Virus record (IMG/VR): IMGVR_UViG_3300049719_000074
Location: 1-20,562 of that record
Direction: 5' to 3' (one strand)
Origin: a virus
DNA: 20,562 bases
Shown here: positions 13,561-20,562 of the stretch, piece by piece
Layout: the number at the start of each line of letters is the position of its first letter
How positions within the stretch are numbered: position 1 is the first letter of the stretch
The notes under the pieces: generated by a model
Told to the model about the DNA's origin: nothing
What the model saw: the letters and a program-made list of their open reading frames with translations, nothing else
Database searches by the model: none
Position numbers and translations under genes: made by a program

Positions 13561-14285
13561 CGCGGCCACTCCCATTCGATCCTGTCGCGGACCACGATCT
13601 CGTGGCTGCCGTTGTTATCGCCGAGCGGACCCCACGTCGTCAGGAGCGCATGACCCGCGAGCATGTCCGGGACCTTGGCGATGCGGATGCCAGCGGCTTG
13701 GAGTCGTTCGCCGAATTCGATGTCGAGGCCGCCGTACTTCCACGCCTCTTTGACGACTTCCTTGACTGTCTTCACATCCCCGAAGTGCCACGTCACGGTC
13801 TGCTGACCGGTGGTGAACCACGGCCGTGGAAGCGCCTCGAAAACCCTACGGGAGATGAGCGTACAGCCGAACGGCGCCCATTCGAGGATGCCATCCTTGT
13901 TCGGTCGGGGTACGCATGGCCAACAGCCGGGAGACTTGGCGCCCCCGTCTCCGCTGTCAGCGCGTTTCGGGACGGTCCAGCCCTTCGGATAGCCAACGGG
14001 GTAATCGACACAAGCGACAGGAGTTTTGAGTTTCAAGAGAGCCACGAGCGCATCCGACGGTGGCACCATGTCCTCTTCCAAGAGAAGCAGGAAGTCGGCA
14101 CCCGTTTCCATCCCCATTTCGACCACGCGCTCGTGGCTCTCTGGGATTGGGAGATCATGCGTCAGGAGCCAGCCACGCGAAACGTGACCGGCTCCCACCG
14201 CTTGCTCGACGTTTGCCATGACGGCCTCGACGGTCCTGGAGTGAACCAGGCCGCGCGAGGGCGTCAGGGCAACGAAAGAGGACAC
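13557..14285 (-). CDS. GT-A-type glycosyltransferase-like protein in the head module
   Basis: The 242-aa protein has the GT-A order: FVALTPSRGLVHSRTVEAV, then a hydrophobic strand ending in the acidic metal/nucleotide motif LLLEEDMVPP (residues 67-76). Next comes GLDIEFGERLQAAG (186-199), where an acidic residue usually acts, and a late AGH (210-212) typical of metal ligation. It should transfer a sugar from a nucleotide donor. It starts at GTG 14285, 3 nt after the upstream stop. Position between capsid and connector suggests a virion target: glycosyltransferases near capsid genes have been linked to capsid or tail glycosylation in actinophages. That target is inference here. Confidence 0.75.
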   Translation of the reverse strand: MSSFVALTPSRGLVHSRTVEAVMANVEQAVGAGHVSRGWLLTHDLPIPESHERVVEMGMETGADFLLLLEEDMVPPSDALVALLKLKTPVACVDYPVGYPKGWTVPKRADSGDGGAKSPGCWPCVPRPNKDGILEWAPFGCTLISRRVFEALPRPWFTTGQQTVTWHFGDVKTVKEVVKEAWKYGGLDIEFGERLQAAGIRIAKVPDMLAGHALLTTWGPLGDNNGSHEIVVRDRIEWEWPR

Positions 14286-14288
14286 GAA

Positions 14289-14690
14289 CTACTCGTGAGG
14301 ATCGTTGATGCCGGGAGGCGTGCTGGAGATCACGACCCCAGACGCATCCTTGACGTTGGTAACGCCCTCGGTGGTGACCGTGGTCGTCCCGCCGTCCTTG
14401 TTCACTGTCGTCCCGGAGATTGGGGCCGCCTGCGGGGGCTCCAGCGGCGGCACGACCGCGTTGCCAGCCGGGGGGGCGGCGTCGATTGCCGTCCGTCCGA
14501 CCTGTGGTGCGAACCCAGCCGGACCGTTCTGCCTCGGGTCTGTCGGGATGGTGAGGGAGGCGACGGCCTCGATGGTGACGGGCTTGGGGACGAACGGTCC
14601 CGGCACGTCGGCGGCGTTGACCGCATCGACCTGGGCCTGTGTTTCGGCTCCGGGGAGGTCCCCCGGACCCTTGGACTGGTTCTTGGCCAT
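14289..14690 (-). CDS. Hypothetical Pro/Thr-rich head-module protein
   Basis: I do not recognise a family. The 133-aa protein MAKNQSKGPGDLPGAETQAQ... is rich in Pro, Ala, Thr and Val with few aromatic residues, suggesting an extended or beta-rich protein. It has no membrane segment or signal peptide. ATG 14690 has GGAG upstream, 13 nt away. It directly follows the major capsid gene, where small head decoration or stabilising proteins often lie, and precedes the glycosyltransferase by 3 nt. Its Thr/Ser-rich C-terminal half could be a sugar acceptor; this is speculation from context. Confidence 0.6.
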   Translation of the reverse strand: MAKNQSKGPGDLPGAETQAQVDAVNAADVPGPFVPKPVTIEAVASLTIPTDPRQNGPAGFAPQVGRTAIDAAPPAGNAVVPPLEPPQAAPISGTTVNKDGGTTTVTTEGVTNVKDASGVVISSTPPGINDPHE

Positions 14691-14731
14691 CGGAATGCTC
14701 CTACTCCTCTGGGGAGGGCTTTGGGGTTGGC

Positions 14732-15664
14732 TTAGGACTTGACGAGAACGACGTGGTTGGTCCGGAGCGCCTTGACGCCGTACAGGATGTCGAAGCCCGC
14801 CCGGACGGCCCGGTCGACCATCGAGTAGTAAATCTGGAAGCGCAGGCTGATCCCGCTCTCCGGGTCTTGCACCTGCGCCTCGCGCACGCCCGAACTCGCG
14901 AGGGCGGGCATGAACGGACGTGAGGCGAATATGAAGCCGTTGCGAGCCAGGGCCAGGTTGTTTGTCGAGGTTAGGACCGACGTGGAACTGGTCGGGGTGA
15001 GCTGGCTGACGTAGAGGTCGAAGCCGTAGAGCGAGCCCATGCTGCCCTCTGCGACCGCGCCAGGCTTGGCGAACGCGAAGTAACTTTGGAGGGTCGTGTC
15101 ACTGAGAAGCGCGATCTCGTCCTTCGTGCTCAAGACGAGCGAGCGGCCGACCTGCGGGACCTTGGCGTCGTTCATGGCCTTCCGAGCCGCGCGGATCGTT
15201 GCGGCCGTGATGTCCACGCCATAAGTCCCGACGGTCGTGACGCCGTTCGTGTTCCAGAGCGCGAACAGGTCAGCTTCCAGGCCCTCCACGAGGGCGATGA
15301 CCGATCCCTCGATGTATCGGTCGATGAGGTCCGGGGCACCCTGCGCCGTCTGGGCTCGGGCGACATCCTCGACAAGCCAGTCAACGTAGGCGTGCTGATC
15401 GAGCACGACGGGGACCGTCGCCCCGCCCACCGGCAACTGGAGCGTCGTCGGGGTGTCGGCCGTCTTCTTGTTGGCCGTGAACGTTCCGGGATACGGAATG
15501 TTGAGAGTCTTTCCCCGCCAGCCAGCCTCGAAGTCCGTGTCACGGGCGACGAGCTTGCTCAGGGTGATGTTGGCTCGCAGGATGTCGAGCGCGCGCTGCG
15601 CCCAGATCTGCGGAATGAACCCCGCGGTATCCGCGGTGCTAGTGAGAATGGCCCCTGTCGGCAT
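14732..15664 (-). CDS. Major capsid protein
   Basis: The 310-aa protein starts MPTGAILTSTADTAGFIPQI and reads IWAQRALDILRANITLSKLV, then GKTLNIPYPGTFTANKK, a capsid pattern close to the P22-coat-like branch of the HK97 fold. The C-terminal part (YGVKALRTNHVVLVKS) is typical for this group. It forms the icosahedral shell after assembly on scaffold. AAGGAG (15670-15675) 5 nt before ATG 15664 is the strongest ribosome-binding site in the window, as fits the most abundant protein. It follows the scaffold gene directly. No N-terminal extension that would need proteolytic removal is evident. Confidence 0.87.
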   Translation of the reverse strand: MPTGAILTSTADTAGFIPQIWAQRALDILRANITLSKLVARDTDFEAGWRGKTLNIPYPGTFTANKKTADTPTTLQLPVGGATVPVVLDQHAYVDWLVEDVARAQTAQGAPDLIDRYIEGSVIALVEGLEADLFALWNTNGVTTVGTYGVDITAATIRAARKAMNDAKVPQVGRSLVLSTKDEIALLSDTTLQSYFAFAKPGAVAEGSMGSLYGFDLYVSQLTPTSSTSVLTSTNNLALARNGFIFASRPFMPALASSGVREAQVQDPESGISLRFQIYYSMVDRAVRAGFDILYGVKALRTNHVVLVKS

Positions 15665-15666
15665 GG

Positions 15667-15680
15667 GATCTCCTTAGATC
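15667..15680 (-). promoter_or_regulatory. Small hairpin holding the capsid ribosome-binding site
   Basis: On the minus strand GATCT-AAGG-AGATC is a perfect 5-bp stem with an AAGG tetraloop. The AAGGAG ribosome-binding site spans the loop and the 3' stem. It lies between the scaffold stop and capsid start and could tune capsid translation. Confidence 0.35.
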
Positions 15681-16317
15681 ACTTTGGGTTGTCATCCACG
15701 ACCCGGCCGTCACGCAGGGCCTGCATGATCGCGGCTTGGTTAGCCACGTAGAACGCGCGATCGTTGAGCTGGGATGCCCGGAACGTTGGGGCGCTACCGA
15801 GTGCGGTAGGGCTTCCGGCATCCCAAGAGCCGGGGCGCTTGCCGCCGAACAACTCGGAGTAAGCGGTCTTAGCCTTGCTCACTTCCTCATTGAGACCGGC
15901 CACGTTTCCGTCCTCATCGACCGCCAAACTGGCGAATGCGGGGGCGTTGGCGAGGAGGTCGGACTTTGTGCATCCGGCGGCCGCGAGTGCCGCCTTCACT
16001 TCGGCCCTGCGGACCTTCGCGTCGGCTTTCACCATCGCTTCGGACGCGCCCTCTGCCTTGGCCTTGGCGACTGCCTGCTCCTGCTCCGACTTGCCGGCGA
16101 GTTCGAGAGCGGCCAACCTGTCGGTCAGCTTCTTGAGTTCGCGTTCAGCAGTCTTGCGAGCGTCGCGCTCTTGCTGGAGGGCTTGCTTTCCGCCTTCGCC
16201 AAGCGCTTCGGCGGTCCCCGTCGCGGGTTCCGTCTCCGGCGCGGCCGGTGGAGTCTGGACAGGCATCGCACCTGTCGCGGCGGGGATCGCCCCCGCGGGA
16301 GTGGTCGTTTCACCCAT
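15679..16317 (-). CDS. Scaffolding protein
   Basis: The 212-aa protein has an Ala/Pro/Thr-rich start, then a long charged coiled-coil helix (residues about 40-100: GGKQALQQERDARKTAEREL, KKLTDRLAALEL) and a compact C-terminus (YVANQAAIMQALRDGRVVDD). This is the layout of phage GP20-like scaffolds, internal proteins that guide procapsid assembly and leave before packaging. The open frame extends to a TTG at 16344, but ATG 16317 is preferred, with GAAAGGA about 12 nt upstream. It is placed directly before the capsid gene, whose start is 15 nt away. Confidence 0.82.
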   Translation of the reverse strand: MGETTTPAGAIPAATGAMPVQTPPAAPETEPATGTAEALGEGGKQALQQERDARKTAERELKKLTDRLAALELAGKSEQEQAVAKAKAEGASEAMVKADAKVRRAEVKAALAAAGCTKSDLLANAPAFASLAVDEDGNVAGLNEEVSKAKTAYSELFGGKRPGSWDAGSPTALGSAPTFRASQLNDRAFYVANQAAIMQALRDGRVVDDNPK

Positions 16318-16363
16318 GGTAATTCGCGTCCTTTCGGGATGCAAGGGTCTTTTGGCGATACAT

Positions 16364-16615
16364 CTAAGCCAGTTCTAGCTCTCTCGCCGAGATTTTCTCG
16401 GTCAACTCGGCGACCGTGCCGGAGCCCTTTAGCCCGAGTTCCTTCGCGCGCTTGACCAACTCGGCGCGGGCGGCCAGGCCGGCGGCCGGTGCCTTAGGTG
16501 CCTTTTCCTGTTTTCCAGGAGCCAGGCCTAGACTCTTGGCTAGTTCGGCGTCTTCCTCGTATGTCTCGCCCAATCCGTCGTCCATGACCATCGCGCCGAT
16601 CTTCCATTTCGCCAT
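16364..16615 (-). CDS. Small basic protein with SAP/Rho-N-like C-terminus
   Basis: The 83-aa protein starts MAKWKIGAMVMDDGLGETYE at ATG 16615; the frame is open further up to 16897 but that part overlaps the methyltransferase in another frame and is a shadow. The C-terminal 35 residues (ELVKRAKELGLKGSGTVAEL, then TEKI) look like a SAP or Rho-N helix-extended-helix nucleic-acid-binding fold. The middle is Lys/Ala/Pro-rich. It could be a head-completion or DNA-binding structural protein; small proteins of this type are frequent beside capsid genes. Function is not established. Confidence 0.6.
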   Translation of the reverse strand: MAKWKIGAMVMDDGLGETYEEDAELAKSLGLAPGKQEKAPKAPAAGLAARAELVKRAKELGLKGSGTVAELTEKISARELELA

Positions 16616-16623
16616 TTCGGTGC

Positions 16624-17088
16624 CTACTCTTTCTTGTGCGCTTCTGCCCTGAGCGTCTCCTGTTCGTAATCCCAGGTGGTTTCGACTGTGGTCACGAACC
16701 CGGCTGCTTCGATGGCCGCCCGGAAGGTCGCCAGACTCCAGCCGGTCTTGTGGAACTCGCCCTCGTGAGCCTGATTGCCGAAGATGATCTGTTGCGCCCA
16801 TGTCTCGCCGGGATGGTCGAGCCAGTAGCGGCACGCATAGTCCAGATTCGGGACTTGAATGACTGCCGTACCGCCCGGACGGAGGACACGGAACCATTCG
16901 GCCAGCGTCGGGGCGACTTGCGCGAGCGGAACGTGCTCCAGGGCGTGGCTCGACCAGATCTCGTCAACCGAAGCGTCGGCCAGCGGCAGAGCCCACATCT
17001 CGGCCCGAATGTCCGCCCCGGTGAAGGCGTCCACCGTCTTGAAGTCCGAAGCGTGCCGGATCGGGCCGGCGCCTATGTCGAGTTTCAC
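16624..17088 (-). CDS. Class I SAM-dependent methyltransferase
   Basis: The 154-aa protein begins MKLDIGAGPIRHA: LDIGAG (3-8) is motif I for SAM binding, with the acidic VDAF at 19-22, motif IV-like SSHALEHVP (46-54), and the LRPGGTAVIQVPN (69-81) strand. It belongs to the Methyltransf_11-type fold; the substrate cannot be read. It is compact for the family (usually 200 or more aa) but keeps the core. GTG 17088 overlaps the portal stop (GTGA), so it is a true part of the head operon. Together with the glycosyltransferase downstream it may modify virion proteins, sugars or DNA; this is inference. Confidence 0.78.
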   Translation of the reverse strand: MKLDIGAGPIRHASDFKTVDAFTGADIRAEMWALPLADASVDEIWSSHALEHVPLAQVAPTLAEWFRVLRPGGTAVIQVPNLDYACRYWLDHPGETWAQQIIFGNQAHEGEFHKTGWSLATFRAAIEAAGFVTTVETTWDYEQETLRAEAHKKE

Positions 17089-18602
17089 TTCGGCGGGGCG
17101 TCCGGGGCGCCTGTCGCGGCCATCATCGGCAGACCGTTGCGGCCGCCTCCAGCGGCCGGCGGCATGGCGTCCATCGCCATCGGATCGGGGTTAGCCGTCG
17201 TCACGATAATCGGAGGCGGGGGAGGTTCGGCAGCCTTGGCCGCTGCGATAATCTGCTTCGCCCGTTCGATCTGCTGCGGTGTCAGGCCCGCCATCTCCCA
17301 GAGCATCTCTTCCGGCACGCCGAGCGAGCCGAGCTTGACCAACGAGTCCACATGGGCGGCCTCGTTGCGGCTCTCCGGGTCGCGCCAGATCGTCTCGGAG
17401 TCCATGATCTTGCCGCGGGGGTCGCCCCTGACGAGGAAGCCGAGGCGGATGACCTCTTCCCAGCCCTCGCCGAGGAACCGCTGCTTGCGCTCGGCCTTGC
17501 GCGTCAGACCTGTCTCGGAGGCAGCCAGCGATTCGCCGGACGGAAAACTGCCCTGGCCGCCCATGAAGTAGTGCGCCGGTGTGCGGGTTTCGGACGCGAT
17601 GTGCATGACGACGAGTTCAATCGCCTGCCGATAGTTGTCGAGGTCCGTGACCTCGAACTCGCCGAACTTGACGTTCGGGTTCTCCTCGGCCCAGAGTTCG
17701 CCGGCGCCTGCCTTGTACGGCTCGACTGCCTTGCCGGTGTCGGGGTCAACTTCCAGCTCCAGCCCGACGGCGTACCTCTGGCGGTAGGCCGCGAACTCGG
17801 ACGCCACGAGCATGTCGAGGAAGAGCTTGTTCAGGGCGTTCTGCTTGGGGATCACGTCCCGGATCTCTGAGACGCCCGGACCCCGCAGGCGCGGCCGGTT
17901 GACCAGCGGGACGACAGGCACGACGCCGAGCGGGTTTGCCAGCGGCCACGTCTCGCCGGAGACCTCTCGCGGGATCAGCCCATAACGGCCGACCGTTCGT
18001 GTTGCGGTAGTTCCTCCCTTGGCTGGCTTCGTGCGCCATTTCTCGATTGAGTCGGGCAGATAGAGGGTGAAGCAGACAGACCCATCGTCCTCACCCCATC
18101 GCTTCAGCGCGGCCAGTCGATCGCCACTGCATCGATCGACCCCGACCGCCATTTCGAGCGCGTCCTGGACGGTGAACTCGGCCTTCGTGTCGTCCTCTTC
18201 GTCGGGTGAAACGAGGATCGAGCATTGACCCTTGACGAGGGCCTCTGTGTGGGCGATCTGGGACCACGCATCCATGCCGTTTTCCTGCCACATCCGCCAG
18301 GCATCATCGTCGGCTTCGAGGTCCGCGCCCATGCGGAACCCCTCCACGTCGAGCCGTTCCTCGACGGCATCCACCACGAGGCCGCAGAAGTTGTCCGAGA
18401 AACCGGCGAACAGGTTGCCGAACGCGGCGCGGTACTTGGCGCCGGCATAGAGCATCGGATGCTTGCCCTGGTAGTAGTCGTCAAACCGCTGCATCGGAAA
18501 CGCCCGGTCGTCCAGCTCGCGCGAGAGACGGTTCATCCACCATTCGGGCGAATAGACCGTGGCAGAGGTGGAGATAATCGGGGCGCCCGTCATGTCAATC
18601 AT
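17085..18602 (-). CDS. Portal protein, SPP1 gp6-like
   Basis: The 505-aa protein starts MIDMTGAPIISTSATVYSPE at ATG 18602 with GGAG 7 nt upstream, 11 nt after the terminase stop. Conserved portal features are DYYQGKHPMLY near residue 42, the long helical stem region (QNALNKLFLDMLVASEFAAY) and the C-terminal QQIERAKQIIAAAK helix. It forms the dodecameric ring at one capsid vertex through which DNA enters and leaves. The length and order fit the SPP1 gp6 (PF05133-like) branch. The last 40 residues are Pro/Ala-rich. The gene order terminase-portal is standard. Confidence 0.88.
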   Translation of the reverse strand: MIDMTGAPIISTSATVYSPEWWMNRLSRELDDRAFPMQRFDDYYQGKHPMLYAGAKYRAAFGNLFAGFSDNFCGLVVDAVEERLDVEGFRMGADLEADDDAWRMWQENGMDAWSQIAHTEALVKGQCSILVSPDEEDDTKAEFTVQDALEMAVGVDRCSGDRLAALKRWGEDDGSVCFTLYLPDSIEKWRTKPAKGGTTATRTVGRYGLIPREVSGETWPLANPLGVVPVVPLVNRPRLRGPGVSEIRDVIPKQNALNKLFLDMLVASEFAAYRQRYAVGLELEVDPDTGKAVEPYKAGAGELWAEENPNVKFGEFEVTDLDNYRQAIELVVMHIASETRTPAHYFMGGQGSFPSGESLAASETGLTRKAERKQRFLGEGWEEVIRLGFLVRGDPRGKIMDSETIWRDPESRNEAAHVDSLVKLGSLGVPEEMLWEMAGLTPQQIERAKQIIAAAKAAEPPPPPIIVTTANPDPMAMDAMPPAAGGGRNGLPMMAATGAPDAPPK

Positions 18603-18613
18603 CGATCGTCTCC

Positions 18614-20062
18614 TCAGAAGCTCGCGTGTCGGTAGATTTTCTTGATGGTCGGTGGCTCAGAGGCGAGCCACACTGCCCGGATCGCCGCGAGCGCGGCAGT
18701 AATCGGTCGGTCGTCATTACCGCGGACGGCTTGGAAACTGCCGGACTCGTCATGCTCCTTGCGGGCCGTCCAGACAAGGTCGTTCGTGACGGCTGCGCAA
18801 TCCGTCCACTTCACCTTCCCGGCCTCGACTGCCGTCACGAACCGCGAAGAGGCGTTGGCGTACTGCTGTCCGGCGATCGCTTCCGACTTCGGGAAGAACT
18901 TGGCGAGCACGGCGTCGGTGAGGGGGTCGAAGCCGACATCGACCACGCCGTACTGTGTCGCGGCGATGCGTAGGTCTGCCCCTAGCTTGTCCGTATCGAT
19001 CGGGTTGCCCGGAACATCGAAGAGGAGTCGGAGGCCGGTCGTTCCATCCGCCCGGGGCCAGGCAATCGCGGCACTGGCGCGCTGGCCGCGCGGGTCGAGC
19101 GCAATCCCCATGAACGCCTTGGTCGGGATCTCGACTTCAGTCTCGCCGAGCTTCCACGCGGCCTCGCTGACGAGGCGTTCACGTATCGAAACGACCCAGC
19201 GGCAGAGGTGCTCCACTTCGAAGATTGAGAGCGTCCCGGCAAGCTTGTTCGAGAGGTACTCGGATTCGAGGTTGCCGAAGACCGAACCCATACCCTCGGG
19301 CTCGTGTCCCATCGCGGGGTTCGCTTCGGCCCACCCTTTGACATCATCTGCGGGGAGTGAAGGGGTCGCCGACCATTCGAGATACGCGAGTCCGGGGTCT
19401 TTGTCGGCCCTATCGCGGAGCGCGTTCAGGACGACGCTCTGCTCGTCACCCGCGTTCGAGAGGTAGAGGATCTGCGGATCAGTGGAAGCAATCGTCGTGG
19501 GTTTTGCGGCGGCGATGAAGTCCCACGAGTCGAACTCGCGCAGTTCATCAATGATGACGAGGTCGCGGGACGGCCCACGAGCGCCGCCTCGGGTCGGGGC
19601 GACGATGCTGTAGACGCCGCCGTTCGAGAGCCGGATTTCCTCCTGGCCGTTGGCGTAGCGAGGCTTGGTCTGGCGGTCGTTGCGCAGCGGAAACAGGACG
19701 TTGTCCTGCTCCCACATGATGTCCGCCACGCGGTAGAAGATGTCCCGCGGCAGTGAGCGGTCCTGCGCCGTGTGCATGATCCGCTTGCCCTCGCGGAGAC
19801 GCTTGACGATCAGCGGAACAAGGATTTCGGTCTTGCCGTTCTGCCGGGCAACGACGATCGCGACCTCGCGGAAGAGATGCCGGCCGTCCCGCCCCGTGGC
19901 TTCGAGGTAGCGCGCTGCAGACACCTGCCAGGACATGAGCGAGATGCCGACGCCGACCGCGGTCTCGCGGAACGCGGCGAGGTCGGACTTCGCGGGGGTC
20001 GGGGGTGAGACACGCGGCTTGGCGCGTCCCTTCGGCGATGCGACTACCGGCATGGCGAGCAT
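18614..20062 (-). CDS. terL: Terminase large subunit
   Basis: Residue numbers are from GTG 20077. Walker A-like VARQNGKT lies at 76-83, Walker B VIIDE at 174-178 and the coupling motif LYLSNAG at 204-210, forming the packaging ATPase. The C-terminal nuclease has acidic residues in ALDPRG (D328), VGFDP (D384) and GNDDRPITAALAAI (D456). It cuts concatemeric DNA and drives it into the head through the portal. The frame is open to GTG 20077; ATG 20062 is preferred because it forms TGATG with a tiny upstream frame and is the first ATG. ATG 20053 is also possible. None has a strong ribosome-binding site. No small terminase subunit is seen in the window. Confidence 0.92.
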   Translation of the reverse strand: MLAMPVVASPKGRAKPRVSPPTPAKSDLAAFRETAVGVGISLMSWQVSAARYLEATGRDGRHLFREVAIVVARQNGKTEILVPLIVKRLREGKRIMHTAQDRSLPRDIFYRVADIMWEQDNVLFPLRNDRQTKPRYANGQEEIRLSNGGVYSIVAPTRGGARGPSRDLVIIDELREFDSWDFIAAAKPTTIASTDPQILYLSNAGDEQSVVLNALRDRADKDPGLAYLEWSATPSLPADDVKGWAEANPAMGHEPEGMGSVFGNLESEYLSNKLAGTLSIFEVEHLCRWVVSIRERLVSEAAWKLGETEVEIPTKAFMGIALDPRGQRASAAIAWPRADGTTGLRLLFDVPGNPIDTDKLGADLRIAATQYGVVDVGFDPLTDAVLAKFFPKSEAIAGQQYANASSRFVTAVEAGKVKWTDCAAVTNDLVWTARKEHDESGSFQAVRGNDDRPITAALAAIRAVWLASEPPTIKKIYRHASF

Positions 20063-20130
20063 CAGGCCGCCCGCCACTCAGCGGCGGTGGCAGCGTAGGC
20101 GGCGCGGCGTTCAGGGGTAAGCGCCCTCAC
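20062..20130 (-). CDS. Possible 22-aa coupling peptide between HNH and terminase genes
   Basis: GTG 20130 overlaps the HNH stop (GTGA) and the TGA at 20064-20062 overlaps the terminase ATG (TGATG). The peptide reads VRALTPERRAAYAATAAEWR plus two Ala, a helical LTPER-type sequence. The double overlap would let ribosomes pass from HNH to terminase. It may equally be chance in high-GC DNA. Confidence 0.28.
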   Translation of the reverse strand: MRALTPERRAAYAATAAEWRAA

Positions 20131-20456
20131 TTGGTGTAGTCCTTCACGACGACGGACGAGTCAGTCGGCGGCCCCATGCGGGCCGGAGCCAAACCGCCGC
20201 CCTGAACCTGACGCGCGGCTAGGACTTCCGCGTCGGTCATCAACGAGCCACCCTTGATGAGGTTGCACGCGCGGCAGAGCACACGCATATTCTTCGGGTC
20301 AAAGACGGGACCGCCGAAGTGCCGCGGGACGATGTGGTCAACGTGTTGCGGTCGGTCGGTCGAGCCGCAGATCTGGCACTGGTTGCGGTCGCGGCGGCGG
20401 ACGAACTGGGCGAGCCTCTGATAGCTCCGCGTGCCCAGAGGCTTAGCGGCGACCAT
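20127..20456 (-). CDS. HNH endonuclease adjacent to terminase
   Basis: The 109-aa protein has a complete HNH module: CQICGST (zinc CxxC), VDHIVPRHFGG (DH catalytic part), DPKNMRVLC and CRACNLIKGG. It is unlike the three repeat-carrying HNH proteins: it lies on the operon strand, has no repeats, and is only domain-sized. Small HNH proteins next to terminase (as HK97 gp74) assist terminase cutting at cos-type ends. ATG 20456 with GGGAG 6 nt upstream is chosen over ATG 20477, which lacks a ribosome-binding site. A packaging role is inferred from position. Confidence 0.85.
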   Translation of the reverse strand: MVAAKPLGTRSYQRLAQFVRRRDRNQCQICGSTDRPQHVDHIVPRHFGGPVFDPKNMRVLCRACNLIKGGSLMTDAEVLAARQVQGGGLAPARMGPPTDSSVVVKDYTK

Positions 20457-20562
20457 TAGGGGCTCCCGGTGGTGCATAGAGTGGAGTGCATAAACGCGCC
20501 GCCGACCTGATACCGAGTGGATAGCAGGGCGTGGAAGCTCGGGGGAGAGAGAAAACGGAAGG
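20457..20562. other. Non-coding right flank upstream of the HNH gene
   Basis: I see no gene here. The strip holds the HNH ribosome-binding site and two copies of TATGCAC (minus strand), 14 nt apart, just upstream. GAGTGGA also occurs twice. No firm promoter, terminator or cos end can be named. Confidence 0.4.

Noticed and set aside
20062-20562. Small terminase subunit near the right end
   Set aside because: The only sizeable frame is the HNH protein. No DNA-binding small-terminase-like frame is visible, so it is probably beyond the window.

Overview
The window is one contiguous piece of a tailed double-stranded DNA phage or prophage with a long non-contractile tail (siphovirus-like). Base composition is high-GC throughout and GTG starts are common. 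The tail gene near the left end resembles the ReqiPepy6 Gp37-like family of actinobacteriophages. A high-GC host, most likely an actinomycete or similar, is therefore an inference; nothing in the window names the host. No integrase, repressor, replication, lysis or small-terminase gene is visible, so this is the virion-structure half of a larger genome.

The late genes run right to left on the minus strand in packaging-to-tail order. These are an HNH endonuclease (20456-20127), large terminase (20062-18614), SPP1-type portal (18602-17085), class I methyltransferase (17088-16624), a small charged protein (16615-16364), scaffold (16317-15679), major capsid (15664-14732), a proline-rich protein (14690-14289), a GT-A glycosyltransferase-like protein (14285-13557), head-tail connector (13560-12910) and head-closure protein (12913-12326). 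They continue with an HK97 gp10-like protein (10623-10117), tail terminator (9224-8796), a small coiled protein (8799-8557), major tail protein (7727-6969), two tail assembly chaperone products joined by a predicted -1 frameshift (6965-6154), tape measure (6132-3160), distal tail protein (3158-2277) and Gp37-like tail protein (2280-1186). Last is a tail-fibre-like protein carrying a YVTN-type repeat array that runs off the left edge. Many neighbours overlap by 1-4 bases (ATGA/GTGA), as in a translationally coupled operon. No gene-free stretch exceeds 300 bases.

Three insertions on the opposite (plus) strand interrupt this operon at gene junctions: 7801-8546, 9237-10111 and 10654-12317. Each carries a paralogous HNH nuclease made of a run of about 15-residue Tyr/Ala/His repeats followed by a zinc-cysteine HNH domain. 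The repeat number differs between copies. The third insertion is a four-gene overlapping operon with its own sigma70-like promoter: a 68-aa protein, a C5 cytosine methyltransferase, an excisionase-type HTH protein and the HNH nuclease.

The most unusual signal is a 95-base leader shared by the first two HNH genes. It can fold into two hairpins whose 7-nt loops are fully complementary to each other. Both loops and stems differ between the copies by compensating changes, which points to a kissing-loop RNA just upstream of the ribosome-binding site. Other notable points are the near-exclusively nonsynonymous variation among the 126-bp fibre repeats, a five-unit 44-residue repeat in the tape measure, and a beta module shared by the major tail and head-closure proteins.
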